Positions 34,376 to 41,902 of a DNA stretch of 44,212 nucleotides are shown piece by piece; the stretch's first letter is position 1; every line of letters starts with the position of its first letter. The stretch lies in assembly GCA_945916235.1 (NCBI GenBank), contig CAMEGQ010000010.1, forward strand, positions 1 to 44,212. Reading direction: 5' to 3'. The notes beneath the pieces are model-generated. The model worked only from the letters and a program-made list of their open reading frames with translations, was not told where the DNA came from and searched no databases. The position numbers and the translations under genes are program-made. The DNA is from an uncultured Porphyromonadaceae bacterium (GTDB lineage: Bacteria > Bacteroidota > Bacteroidia > Bacteroidales > Muribaculaceae).

Positions 34376-35389
34376 ATGCCGGATTTTAAACAAATGAATT
34401 CTCAGCAGGAGAAGGAGAACAAGGTGCTACTGGGTGCCCTGGGCATAGTGGTCATAGTCGTGGCAGCGCTGGCCATCATCGGATTCCTGTTCATGAACAA
34501 GCCCGCCGAGATAATCGAGGGTCAGGCCGATGCCACCTCGGTGCGCGTCAGCGGCAAGCTGCCGGGGCGCGTGGTAGACATCTATGTGGCCGAAGGAGAT
34601 ATGGTGCGCAAGGGCGACACCCTCATCCATATTCACTCGTCGCTGGCCGACGCCCGCCTGGAGCAGGCTCAGAGTATGGAGAATGCGGCCAAGGCCATGA
34701 GTGAAAAAGTCGACGCCGGGACGCGTTCCCAGATCATAGCCGCCGCCCAGTCGGTATGGCAGCAGGCAGAGGCAGCTGTAGGTATCGCCAAAAAAACCTA
34801 CGACCGCATGCAGAACCTCTACGCCGAGGGAGTGGTAAGCGAGCAGAAGCGCGACGAAGCCAAAGCAGCCTACGATGCCTCAGTGGCCGGAGCCGCAGCA
34901 GCCAAGAGCCAGTATGAGCTGGCCAAGGCCGGAGCGCAGAAAGAGGACAAAGCCGGGGCGGAAGCCATGGTCAACGCCGCCAAAGGCGGTGTGGGCGAGG
35001 TTGAGGCTCTGCTCGAAGACCAGTATCTGACGGCGCCCTGCGACGGGCAGATAGATGTGATCTATCCTAATGTGGGCGAACTCGTGGCGCTCGGCACCCC
35101 GCTGATGAATGTGCTTCGTCTCGACGACAAGTGGGTCACCTTCAATGTGCGCGAAGAGTATCTCAACGACATGAAGCTCGGCAACGAGATGGAAGTGATG
35201 ATTCCGGCTCTTGACAAGAAGAAAATCAAGGTGAAGATCTACTATGTGCGCGACCTCGGCAGCTATGCCACCTGGCACGCCACAAAGACCACCGGCGACT
35301 GGGATTCGAAGACCTTCGAAGTGAAAGCCCGCCCTATGGAGGCTATCCCCGATCTGCGCCCGGGCATGACGGTGGTGTACAAAGAATGA
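34376..35389 (+). CDS. HlyD-family periplasmic adaptor
   Basis: The 337-residue protein has one N-terminal membrane anchor (residues about 18-40, LLGALGIVVIVVAALAIIGF), then a biotinyl-lipoyl-like half (VRVSGKLPGRVVDIYVAEGD, then MVRKGDTLIHI), a long Ala/Lys/Glu coiled-coil hairpin (about 95-215) and the second half (LTAPCDGQIDVIYPNVGELV). It would link the inner-membrane permeases with the TolC-like channel. A second Met at residue 7 is an alternative start. Confidence 0.92.
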   Translation: MPDFKQMNSQQEKENKVLLGALGIVVIVVAALAIIGFLFMNKPAEIIEGQADATSVRVSGKLPGRVVDIYVAEGDMVRKGDTLIHIHSSLADARLEQAQSMENAAKAMSEKVDAGTRSQIIAAAQSVWQQAEAAVGIAKKTYDRMQNLYAEGVVSEQKRDEAKAAYDASVAGAAAAKSQYELAKAGAQKEDKAGAEAMVNAAKGGVGEVEALLEDQYLTAPCDGQIDVIYPNVGELVALGTPLMNVLRLDDKWVTFNVREEYLNDMKLGNEMEVMIPALDKKKIKVKIYYVRDLGSYATWHATKTTGDWDSKTFEVKARPMEAIPDLRPGMTVVYKE

Positions 35390-35449
35390 TTCTGAGACTT
35401 TTTTAAAGGGATGATTCTTAGACTTTAAGCAATTAGAGAGAAAGAGAAT

Positions 35450-36604
35450 ATGTTTTTCGACGTAGTAAAACGCGAACTGCGCAGGATTACCTCCCGGCCT
35501 ATTTACCTGGTCGGCATCCTGCTGGTGCCCGCCTTCATGAGCCTCTTGTTCGTGTCGCTTCTGGGCGAAGGGCTGCCCGAGAAGGTCCCGGCGGCTATCG
35601 TCGATCTCGATCATACACCTCTGTCGCGCCAGACCACCCGATCGCTCAACGCCATGGAGCTGGTCGATATCGTCGACAGGGAGGAATCATACAATCAGGC
35701 CATCCGCTCCGTTCAGGAGGGGAAGATAATGGGCTTCTTCGTCATCCCCGAGGACTTCGAGAAAGAAGCCATCGGCGGGAAAGCGCCCACGATCACCTTC
35801 TACTGCAATCTGACCTACTACGTGCCCGGTTCGCTGGTGTTCAAGGGATTCAAGACCATGGCAGTGACCACCTCGGGACGCATAGTGGCCAATTCGCTGG
35901 TGGAGAAGGGGATATCGCAGGGAGTGGCCGGGGCGATAATCCAGCCGATGAATATAGCGTTCCATCCGCTGCGCAACCCCTGGACCAACTATTCCTATTA
36001 TCTGAGCTCGTCGTTCCTCCCCGGATTGCTTGAGCTGATGATTTTCCTGATGACGGCCTACTCCATCACCATGGAAATCAAGCGCGACACGGCTCCGGAA
36101 TGGATACGCGCCGCCCGCGGACGCATCTCCACCGCTATTCTGGGCAAACTCTTCCCGCAGACGCTGCTGTTTCTGCTCGTCGGGGTGGGGATGATGTCGC
36201 TGATGTACGGCTGGCACCACTTCCCGATGAACGGGACGATGGGCGGTATGCTGCTGGCGATGCTGCTGTTCGTGATAGCATGCCAGAGCTTTGCCGTGGG
36301 GCTGTGCGCCCTGCTCCCCAACCCGCGCTACGCTCTGTCGCTCTGCTCGCTTACGGGTATCTTGGCCTTCTCGCTGGCGGCATTCTCCTACCCGGTGGAG
36401 TCGATGTACGGCGCTGTGGGTATCTTCTCCTACATCCTGCCGGTACGCTACTATTTCCTGATATATCTGAGTGTGGCCCTCGACGGAGTGCCGGTGTATT
36501 TTGTGCGCCTGTACTATGTGGCCCTGCTCGGTTTCCCCATCGTGGCCATGCTGCTGAGCCCGCTATACAAGCGAGCGATGCTCAAGCCGGTCTACGTGCA
36601 ATAA
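35450..36604 (+). CDS. ABC-2 type transporter permease, first of pair
   Basis: The 384-residue protein has the ABC2_membrane_3/YhgE-like layout: one membrane helix near residues 20-40 (IYLVGILLVPAFMSLLFVSL), a large periplasmic domain (about 45-190) and five or so helices from about 195 onward (PGLLELMIFLMTAYSITMEIK split as PGLLELMIFLMTAYS and ITMEIK). IKRDTAPEWIRAARGRI is the cytoplasmic loop of this group. It resembles YbhS/YbhR drug-exporter permeases. The second permease starts 10 nt downstream. No ATP-binding subunit is encoded in the cluster. Confidence 0.88.
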   Translation: MFFDVVKRELRRITSRPIYLVGILLVPAFMSLLFVSLLGEGLPEKVPAAIVDLDHTPLSRQTTRSLNAMELVDIVDREESYNQAIRSVQEGKIMGFFVIPEDFEKEAIGGKAPTITFYCNLTYYVPGSLVFKGFKTMAVTTSGRIVANSLVEKGISQGVAGAIIQPMNIAFHPLRNPWTNYSYYLSSSFLPGLLELMIFLMTAYSITMEIKRDTAPEWIRAARGRISTAILGKLFPQTLLFLLVGVGMMSLMYGWHHFPMNGTMGGMLLAMLLFVIACQSFAVGLCALLPNPRYALSLCSLTGILAFSLAAFSYPVESMYGAVGIFSYILPVRYYFLIYLSVALDGVPVYFVRLYYVALLGFPIVAMLLSPLYKRAMLKPVYVQ

Positions 36605-36613
36605 CGACTGAAT

Positions 36614-37789
36614 ATGAAGAAGTGGATATATGCAACCGCCATAGCTTTCCGCCGCGAATTCCGGATGGTAATACGCGACGTGGGCGTCATGCTTTTTTTC
36701 TTCGTCCTTCCGCTGGGCTACCCGCTGGTGTACTCGCTGATATATAACCCGGAGGTGACGGAAGATCTGCCCGTGGCTGTGGTCGATGAATGCCGCTCGG
36801 CCCATTCGCGCGAATTCGTCCGCCATGCCGATGCCACTCAGGCCATAAAGATATGCGGCTACGCATCGTCGCTGTCGGAAGCGAAGCGATGGTGGGAAGA
36901 GAAGAAATGTTTCGCTGTGATTTACATCCCCGCCGACTATTCGCAGAAGGTGGGGCGCGGCGAGCAGGGACTTATCCAGTTCTACTCCGATATGGGGCTG
37001 CTTCTGCGCTACCGCACTATGCTGTCGGCTATGACCGAACTGCAGATGGCCACTGACACCGACCTTCGCACCGAAGCCATGAATATGGCCGGAATCCCGT
37101 CGTCGGCCACGGCATCTGTCCAGACCCAGGCCTTCTTCCTCGGCGACCCTCAGCAGGGGTTCGCATCGTTTATCCTGCCGGGTATTCTGGTGCTGATACT
37201 CCAGCAGAGTATCATGCTGGGTGTGCTCATGCTTCGCGGGTCGTCGAAAGACCGGCGGCGCCTCCATGGCGGCATCGATCCGCTCGACACCGAAGGCCCC
37301 GCTTCGGCCAAGGTGGTGGGTCGTACGCTTTGCTACACAGTATTTTACCTTCCGACGGCGCTGTATGTGCTTCATTTCGTGCCTGAATTTTTCGCCTTCC
37401 CGCATATCGGGCATATCGCCGACTATTTCCTGTTTATACTGCCGCTTCTGATAGCCTCTGCGCTGCTTGGGCAGGCTGTACAGTTCCTGGCCTCCGAGCG
37501 CGAGAGCGCCTTCATAGTGGTGGTGTTCACCTCCGTGGCTTTCCTGTTCCTGTCAGGGCTGACATGGCCGCGCTACGCCATGAATCAGCTGTGGCTCTGG
37601 CTGGGCAACCTCGTGCCGGCCACATGGGGCGTCAACGGATTCGTAGCTATCAACAACAACGGCTCGACTCTGGCGCTCCAGCAGACCAACTATCTGGCGC
37701 TGTGGGTGCTGGTAGCTGTCTATTTCGTGTGCGCAGTGTTGGCAGAGAGCCATGCAGAGCGCACACCCGTAAAACCGCTTTATGCATGA
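36614..37789 (+). CDS. ABC-2 type transporter permease, second of pair
   Basis: The 391-residue paralogue of the preceding gene has the same topology: helix near residues 25-45 (VMLFFFVLPLGYPLVYSLI), periplasmic domain containing DLPVAVVDECRSAHSRE, then C-terminal helices including ILPGILVLILQQSIMLGVLM and ATWGVNGFVAINNNG. The pair probably forms a heterodimer. Its stop overlaps the tadA start by 4 nt (ATGA). Confidence 0.88.
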   Translation: MKKWIYATAIAFRREFRMVIRDVGVMLFFFVLPLGYPLVYSLIYNPEVTEDLPVAVVDECRSAHSREFVRHADATQAIKICGYASSLSEAKRWWEEKKCFAVIYIPADYSQKVGRGEQGLIQFYSDMGLLLRYRTMLSAMTELQMATDTDLRTEAMNMAGIPSSATASVQTQAFFLGDPQQGFASFILPGILVLILQQSIMLGVLMLRGSSKDRRRLHGGIDPLDTEGPASAKVVGRTLCYTVFYLPTALYVLHFVPEFFAFPHIGHIADYFLFILPLLIASALLGQAVQFLASERESAFIVVVFTSVAFLFLSGLTWPRYAMNQLWLWLGNLVPATWGVNGFVAINNNGSTLALQQTNYLALWVLVAVYFVCAVLAESHAERTPVKPLYA

Positions 37790-38247
37790 CCACTGACGAA
37801 CGCTATATGCTTCAGGCTCTGGCCGAAGCCCGACGCGCGGCCGATGCGGGAGAGATTCCCGTGGGCGCCGTCATCGTATGCGACAACACGATAGTAGGCC
37901 GCGGCCACAACCTGACAGAGACGCTCAACGATGTGACCGCCCACGCCGAAATGCAGGCCATCACCGCCGCTGCCGAGACCCTTGGCGGCAAATATCTCAG
38001 GGACTGCACGCTGTATGTCACCCTCGAACCGTGTCTGATGTGTGCCGGAGCTATCGGCTGGGCGCAGATACCGCGCATAGTGATAGGTGCCTCCGACCCC
38101 AAGCGCGGCTATACATCGTTTATCGCGAGGCCGGAGGGAGGCGCATCCGGGGCTACGCCCTTCCATCCGAAGGCCACTGTCACCACCGGGGTGCTTGCCG
38201 ACGAATGCCTCGAACTTCTGCGCTCCTTCTTTCAGGCCCGGCGGTAA
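37786..38247 (+). CDS. tadA: tRNA-specific adenosine deaminase
   Basis: The 153-residue protein has the zinc-deaminase motifs HAE (His53, Glu55) and PCLMC (Cys83, Cys86), with GEIPVGAVIV at the N-terminus and the TadA-type FFQARR end. It converts adenosine 34 of tRNA-Arg to inosine. The start is set by the ATGA overlap with the permease gene; a longer upstream frame overlaps that gene out of phase and is not credible. Confidence 0.93.
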   Translation: MTTDERYMLQALAEARRAADAGEIPVGAVIVCDNTIVGRGHNLTETLNDVTAHAEMQAITAAAETLGGKYLRDCTLYVTLEPCLMCAGAIGWAQIPRIVIGASDPKRGYTSFIARPEGGASGATPFHPKATVTTGVLADECLELLRSFFQARR

Positions 38248-38313
38248 CGAATTCGGGTGAACGGTAGCCGAAGTTTCGTATCCGCAAAAAAATCATTAAA
38301 TTCCTATTAAAGA

Positions 38314-38345
38314 TTTGTAAATTTGAGAAAAAGGCCGTACTTTCG
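38314..38345 (+). promoter_or_regulatory. Promoter of the glycogen operon
   Basis: TTTG (38314-38317), exactly 20 nt, then TACTTTCG (38338-38345), one base from TAnnTTTG. An alternative -7, TAAATTTG (38318-38325), lies inside the spacer. Confidence 0.65.
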
Positions 38346-38385
38346 TTGTTGAAACAATACCATGAAGTATTAATCCAACAGAACG

Positions 38386-38525
38386 GCCGGATAGCTGCTG
38401 TAGAATATGATTCTGCAGCATAAAATGTATATACCAACCCCACATCCGGCGCCCGGCATCGGGCAGCGCGCCTGCGGCAGGTGCGAAAAATATTTTGCGG
38501 GCCAACACGGGCAGAGAGCTGCCCG
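38386..38525 (+). ncRNA. Candidate structured 5' leader RNA of the glycogen operon
   Basis: GCCGGAT (38386-38392) pairs with ATCCGGC (38444-38450), enclosing a bulged hairpin at 38394-38419. Then come GCCCG-GCAT-CGGGC (38451-38464), a 7-bp hairpin with a CGG loop (near 38467-38483) and CGGGCAG-AGAG-CTGCCCG (38508-38525). It matches no riboswitch class I know. The element is inferred from pairing in one sequence only. Confidence 0.45.
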
Positions 38526-38591
38526 GCCGATACTCTCCCCGACCCGACGGACAACCTGAAAATTAAACTAACAGCATACAAATCCTAACAC

Positions 38592-40535
38592 ATGAGTTAC
38601 CTAAAGTTTGATAAGAACCTCATGATTAACCTCGAGCAGTCGCTCCCCAAGGAGATGCTGCGCACAAATCAGGCAGGCGCTTATCATTGTACCACAGTAG
38701 TGGGTTGCAACACCCGCAAGCAGCATGGTTTGCTGGTGGTTCCGCTGGGCGACGAGCAGTATAACCCCCACGTGCTCCTGTCGTCGCTCGACGAGACCGT
38801 GATTCAGCATGGCGCTGCCTTCAATCTGGGTCTGCACCGCTATCAGGGCGGCGTCTACAGCCCTAACGGACACAAATACATCCGCGAGTTCAACTGCGAG
38901 AGCGTGCCTTGCACCACGTATCGTGTAGGCGGCGTAATCCTGACGAAGGAGACCATCTTTATCTCCAAGGAAAACCGCCTTCTGATTCGCTATACTATGG
39001 TCGACGCCCATTCGGCAACCACCCTGCAGTTCCGTCCGTTCCTCGCCTTCCGCGAGAGCAATGCGCTGTGTATGGCCAACGACAAGATCAACACCACGAT
39101 GGAGCCTATCCCCAACGGAGTGGCCTGCTGCCTCTACGAGGGTTATCCCAAGCTCTATATGCAGCTGACGCGCAAGCCCGAATGGATCGACAATCCCAAC
39201 TGGTATAAGAACATCGAATACGTCAAGGATATGGAGCGCGGAGTGCCCTACACCGAAGATCTATGGGTGCCCGGCTACTTCCAGGTCAATATCCGCAAGG
39301 GGGAATCAATCATCTTCTCGGCCGGACTCAGCGAAGTGTCGACGCGCTCGCTCGCCAAGATGTATGAAAACGAAATTGCCTCGCGCACGGCGCGCACCAG
39401 TTTCTTCAACTGTCTGAAGAATTCGGCCAAGCAGCTCTATCTGATGAAGGGCGACCGCGAATTCATGCTTTCGGGCTATCCCTGGGGCACCATCCTGGCG
39501 CGCAACACCTTCATGTCGCTTCCGGGCAACACTATCGCCATCGACCATCGCGGCGACTTCGAGCATATAATGGGCACGGCCGTCATGGCTCTGAACCGCT
39601 ATATGACCGACGGGTACATCTCGAAGACCATCCACGGCATCGACCTGCCCGACATCCCCATGTGGGCTATCTGGGCCATTCAGCAATATGCCAAGAATTA
39701 CGGCCGCGAAGCCGCAGCCGAGCGCTACTCGCAGGTGGTCACCGACCTGATCGACTTCGTGCTCTCAGGGCGCCATCCGCGCCTCTATCCCGAAGAGAAC
39801 GGCCTGCTCTCCACCGACGGCTCGCAGACGCCTGCCTCATGGATGAACTCGATGTGGGACGGACACCCCGTAATCCCGCGCTCGGGCTTGCTGGTAGAGC
39901 TTAATGCCCTGTGGTACAACGCTCTGCTCTTCGGCGCCGACCTGGTGGAAGGCAACGAAGCGCTCGCCGAACGCCGCAACGCATGGCTCGACACCGCCAT
40001 CAAGATGAAGCAGCCTTTCATCGACACATTCCTCAACGACTACGGCTACCTGTACGACTACGTCAACGGCACTTACGCCGACCCGTCGGTGCGCCCCAAC
40101 ATGGCCATCGCCATCGGCCTGGACTACTCGCCGCTTGACCGCCGCCAGCGCAAATGCGTGCTCGATGTGGTCACCCGCGAGCTGCTCACCCCCAAGGGGC
40201 TGCGCACACTCTCGCCGAAGAGCTACGGCTACCGCCCGTTCTACTTAGGTTCGCCCTACGACCGCGAGATAGCCATGCACAACGGCCCCGCGCGTCCGTG
40301 GCTTATGGGCTTCTACGCCGACGCCTACCTGAAGGTGTTCGGACGCTCGGGCGTAAGCTATATCGACCGCATGCTCATCGGCTTCGAAGAGGAGATGAGC
40401 CAGGGCTGCATCGGCTCGCTCAGCCAGCTCTACGACGGTAACCCGCCCTTCGCCGGCCGAGGCGCCATCTCACATGCCACCAATATCGCCGAGGTGCTCC
40501 GAACGATCCGCACCCTGCGCCGTTTTGAATCTTAA
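38592..40535 (+). CDS. Glycogen debranching enzyme (amylo-alpha-1,6-glucosidase type)
   Basis: The 647-residue protein has an N-terminal GDE_N-like beta domain (about 1-290: ANQAGAYHCTTVVGCNTRKQHG begins near residue 26 as NQAGAYHCTTVVGCN and TRKQHGLLV) and a C-terminal (alpha/alpha)6 barrel (about 310-647: YPWGTILARNTFMSLPG, DLPDIPMWAIWAIQQYAK, DGSQTPASWMNSMWDGHPVI, RPNMAIAIGLDYSPLD, NGPARPWLMGFYADAYLK). This matches archaeal/Bacteroidales-type debranching enzymes that remove alpha-1,6 branches. No signal peptide, so cytoplasmic. The next gene starts 15 nt after its stop. Confidence 0.92.
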   Translation: MSYLKFDKNLMINLEQSLPKEMLRTNQAGAYHCTTVVGCNTRKQHGLLVVPLGDEQYNPHVLLSSLDETVIQHGAAFNLGLHRYQGGVYSPNGHKYIREFNCESVPCTTYRVGGVILTKETIFISKENRLLIRYTMVDAHSATTLQFRPFLAFRESNALCMANDKINTTMEPIPNGVACCLYEGYPKLYMQLTRKPEWIDNPNWYKNIEYVKDMERGVPYTEDLWVPGYFQVNIRKGESIIFSAGLSEVSTRSLAKMYENEIASRTARTSFFNCLKNSAKQLYLMKGDREFMLSGYPWGTILARNTFMSLPGNTIAIDHRGDFEHIMGTAVMALNRYMTDGYISKTIHGIDLPDIPMWAIWAIQQYAKNYGREAAAERYSQVVTDLIDFVLSGRHPRLYPEENGLLSTDGSQTPASWMNSMWDGHPVIPRSGLLVELNALWYNALLFGADLVEGNEALAERRNAWLDTAIKMKQPFIDTFLNDYGYLYDYVNGTYADPSVRPNMAIAIGLDYSPLDRRQRKCVLDVVTRELLTPKGLRTLSPKSYGYRPFYLGSPYDREIAMHNGPARPWLMGFYADAYLKVFGRSGVSYIDRMLIGFEEEMSQGCIGSLSQLYDGNPPFAGRGAISHATNIAEVLRTIRTLRRFES

Positions 40536-40550
40536 ATCCTTCCAAAACCA

Positions 40551-41810
40551 ATGAAAGCACTTATGTTCGGGTGGGAGTTCCCACCTCATATCCTCGGCGG
40601 ATTAGGAACTGCAAGCTACGGCCTCACAAAAGGGATGTGGGAATGTGGCGACATGGATATTACCTTCGTTATCCCCAAACCCTGGGGCGACGAAGACCGC
40701 GAATTCGCCCATATCATCGGCTGCTCGCAGGTGCCCGTGGCCTGGCGTGATGTCAACCGCGATTATGTCGAGAGCCGCATCGGCAAGGTGATGGATCCCG
40801 ACCTCTACTACCGTCTGCGCGACAATATCTACGCCGATTTCAACTATATGCGCCTCAACGATCTGGGCTGCATCGAATTTTCAGGCAAATATCCCGACAA
40901 CCTCCTGGAGGAAATCAACAATTACTCGATTGTGGCCGGTGTGATAGCCCGCACGGTCGACTGCGACATCATCCACTCCCACGACTGGCTCACCTACCCG
41001 GCCGGCATACATGCCAAGCAGGTGACGGGCAAGCCGCTGGTGATCCATGTGCATGCCACTGACTACGACCGCTCGCGCGGCAACGTGAACCCTACCGTGT
41101 TCAGCATCGAGCGCGACGGTATGCTTCACGCTGACCATATCATCACCGTGTCGAACCTCACGCGCCAGACTGTGATCGAGAAATACGGCATCGACCCGGC
41201 CAAGGTCACTACGGTACATAACGCTGTGGTGCCTCTGAGCGAGGAGCTGCTTAACGTTCAGGTGAAGAAACCCAAGGAGAAGGTGGTCACCTTCCTTGGC
41301 CGTATCACTATGCAGAAAGGTCCGGAATATTTCGTCGAGGCTGCCGCCAAAGTGCTCAAACTCGACCATAACGTACGCTTCGTGATGGCCGGTTCGGGCG
41401 ATATGATGAATAAGATGATCAATCTTGTGGCTGAGCGCGGCATCGCCGACCGCTTCCATTTCCCCGGTTTCCAGAAGGGGAAACAGGTGTACGAGATGCT
41501 CAAAGCCAGCGACGTCTACATCATGCCCTCCGTGTCGGAGCCTTTCGGCATCTCACCCCTGGAGGCCATGCAGATGGGTGTGCCATCGATTATCTCTAAG
41601 CAGAGCGGCTGCGCCGAAATCCTTACCAATGTCATCAAGACCGACTACTGGGACATCGACGCCATGGCCGACGCCATCTATGCCATCACCACGTATCCGG
41701 CTATGTATGAGCAGCTTCGCGCCGATGGTCTGGCCGAAGTGAACCAGATCACCTGGGACAAAGCCGGCAAGAAAGTGATCGACATCTACCATAAGGTGCT
41801 CGGCTGGTAA
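40551..41810 (+). CDS. GT4-like glycosyltransferase, probable glycogen synthase
   Basis: The 419-residue GT-B protein has the N-terminal FGWEFPPHILGGLGTASYGL substrate-loop motif (KxGGL-like), IIHSHDWLTYPAG, and the C-terminal donor-binding block SEPFGISPLEAMQMGVPSI with the E-x7-E pair of retaining GT4/GT5 enzymes. In Bacteroidales this gene lies between the debranching enzyme and GH57 genes and is taken as a glycogen/alpha-glucan synthase. The exact donor (ADP- or UDP-glucose) cannot be read. Confidence 0.88.
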   Translation: MKALMFGWEFPPHILGGLGTASYGLTKGMWECGDMDITFVIPKPWGDEDREFAHIIGCSQVPVAWRDVNRDYVESRIGKVMDPDLYYRLRDNIYADFNYMRLNDLGCIEFSGKYPDNLLEEINNYSIVAGVIARTVDCDIIHSHDWLTYPAGIHAKQVTGKPLVIHVHATDYDRSRGNVNPTVFSIERDGMLHADHIITVSNLTRQTVIEKYGIDPAKVTTVHNAVVPLSEELLNVQVKKPKEKVVTFLGRITMQKGPEYFVEAAAKVLKLDHNVRFVMAGSGDMMNKMINLVAERGIADRFHFPGFQKGKQVYEMLKASDVYIMPSVSEPFGISPLEAMQMGVPSIISKQSGCAEILTNVIKTDYWDIDAMADAIYAITTYPAMYEQLRADGLAEVNQITWDKAGKKVIDIYHKVLGW

Positions 41811-41902
41811 TCCGCTTCATAATCGGAAATACGACTTTTTAATCAGCTATCCGACTGCCAATTCATTAAATCAGTAACCAAAAAAACCACAACCATATCA
41901 CG

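Larger units (their letters stand above)
38248..38591 (+). other. Intergenic region and leader of the glycogen operon
   Basis: No gene. It holds the promoter at 38314-38345 and, from about 38350, a leader of about 240 nt with several stable hairpins (see the ncRNA entry). The last 60 nt before the ATG are unstructured and A-rich. Confidence 0.75.

Noticed and set aside
32789-34393. 534-codon open frame antisense to the TolC-like gene
   Set aside because: It covers the whole TolC gene in a shadow frame and has no recognisable motif.
37564-37785. N-terminal extension of tadA into the permease gene
   Set aside because: It would overlap the permease out of frame and add an Arg/Ala-rich stretch not seen in TadA. 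The ATGA overlap start fits.
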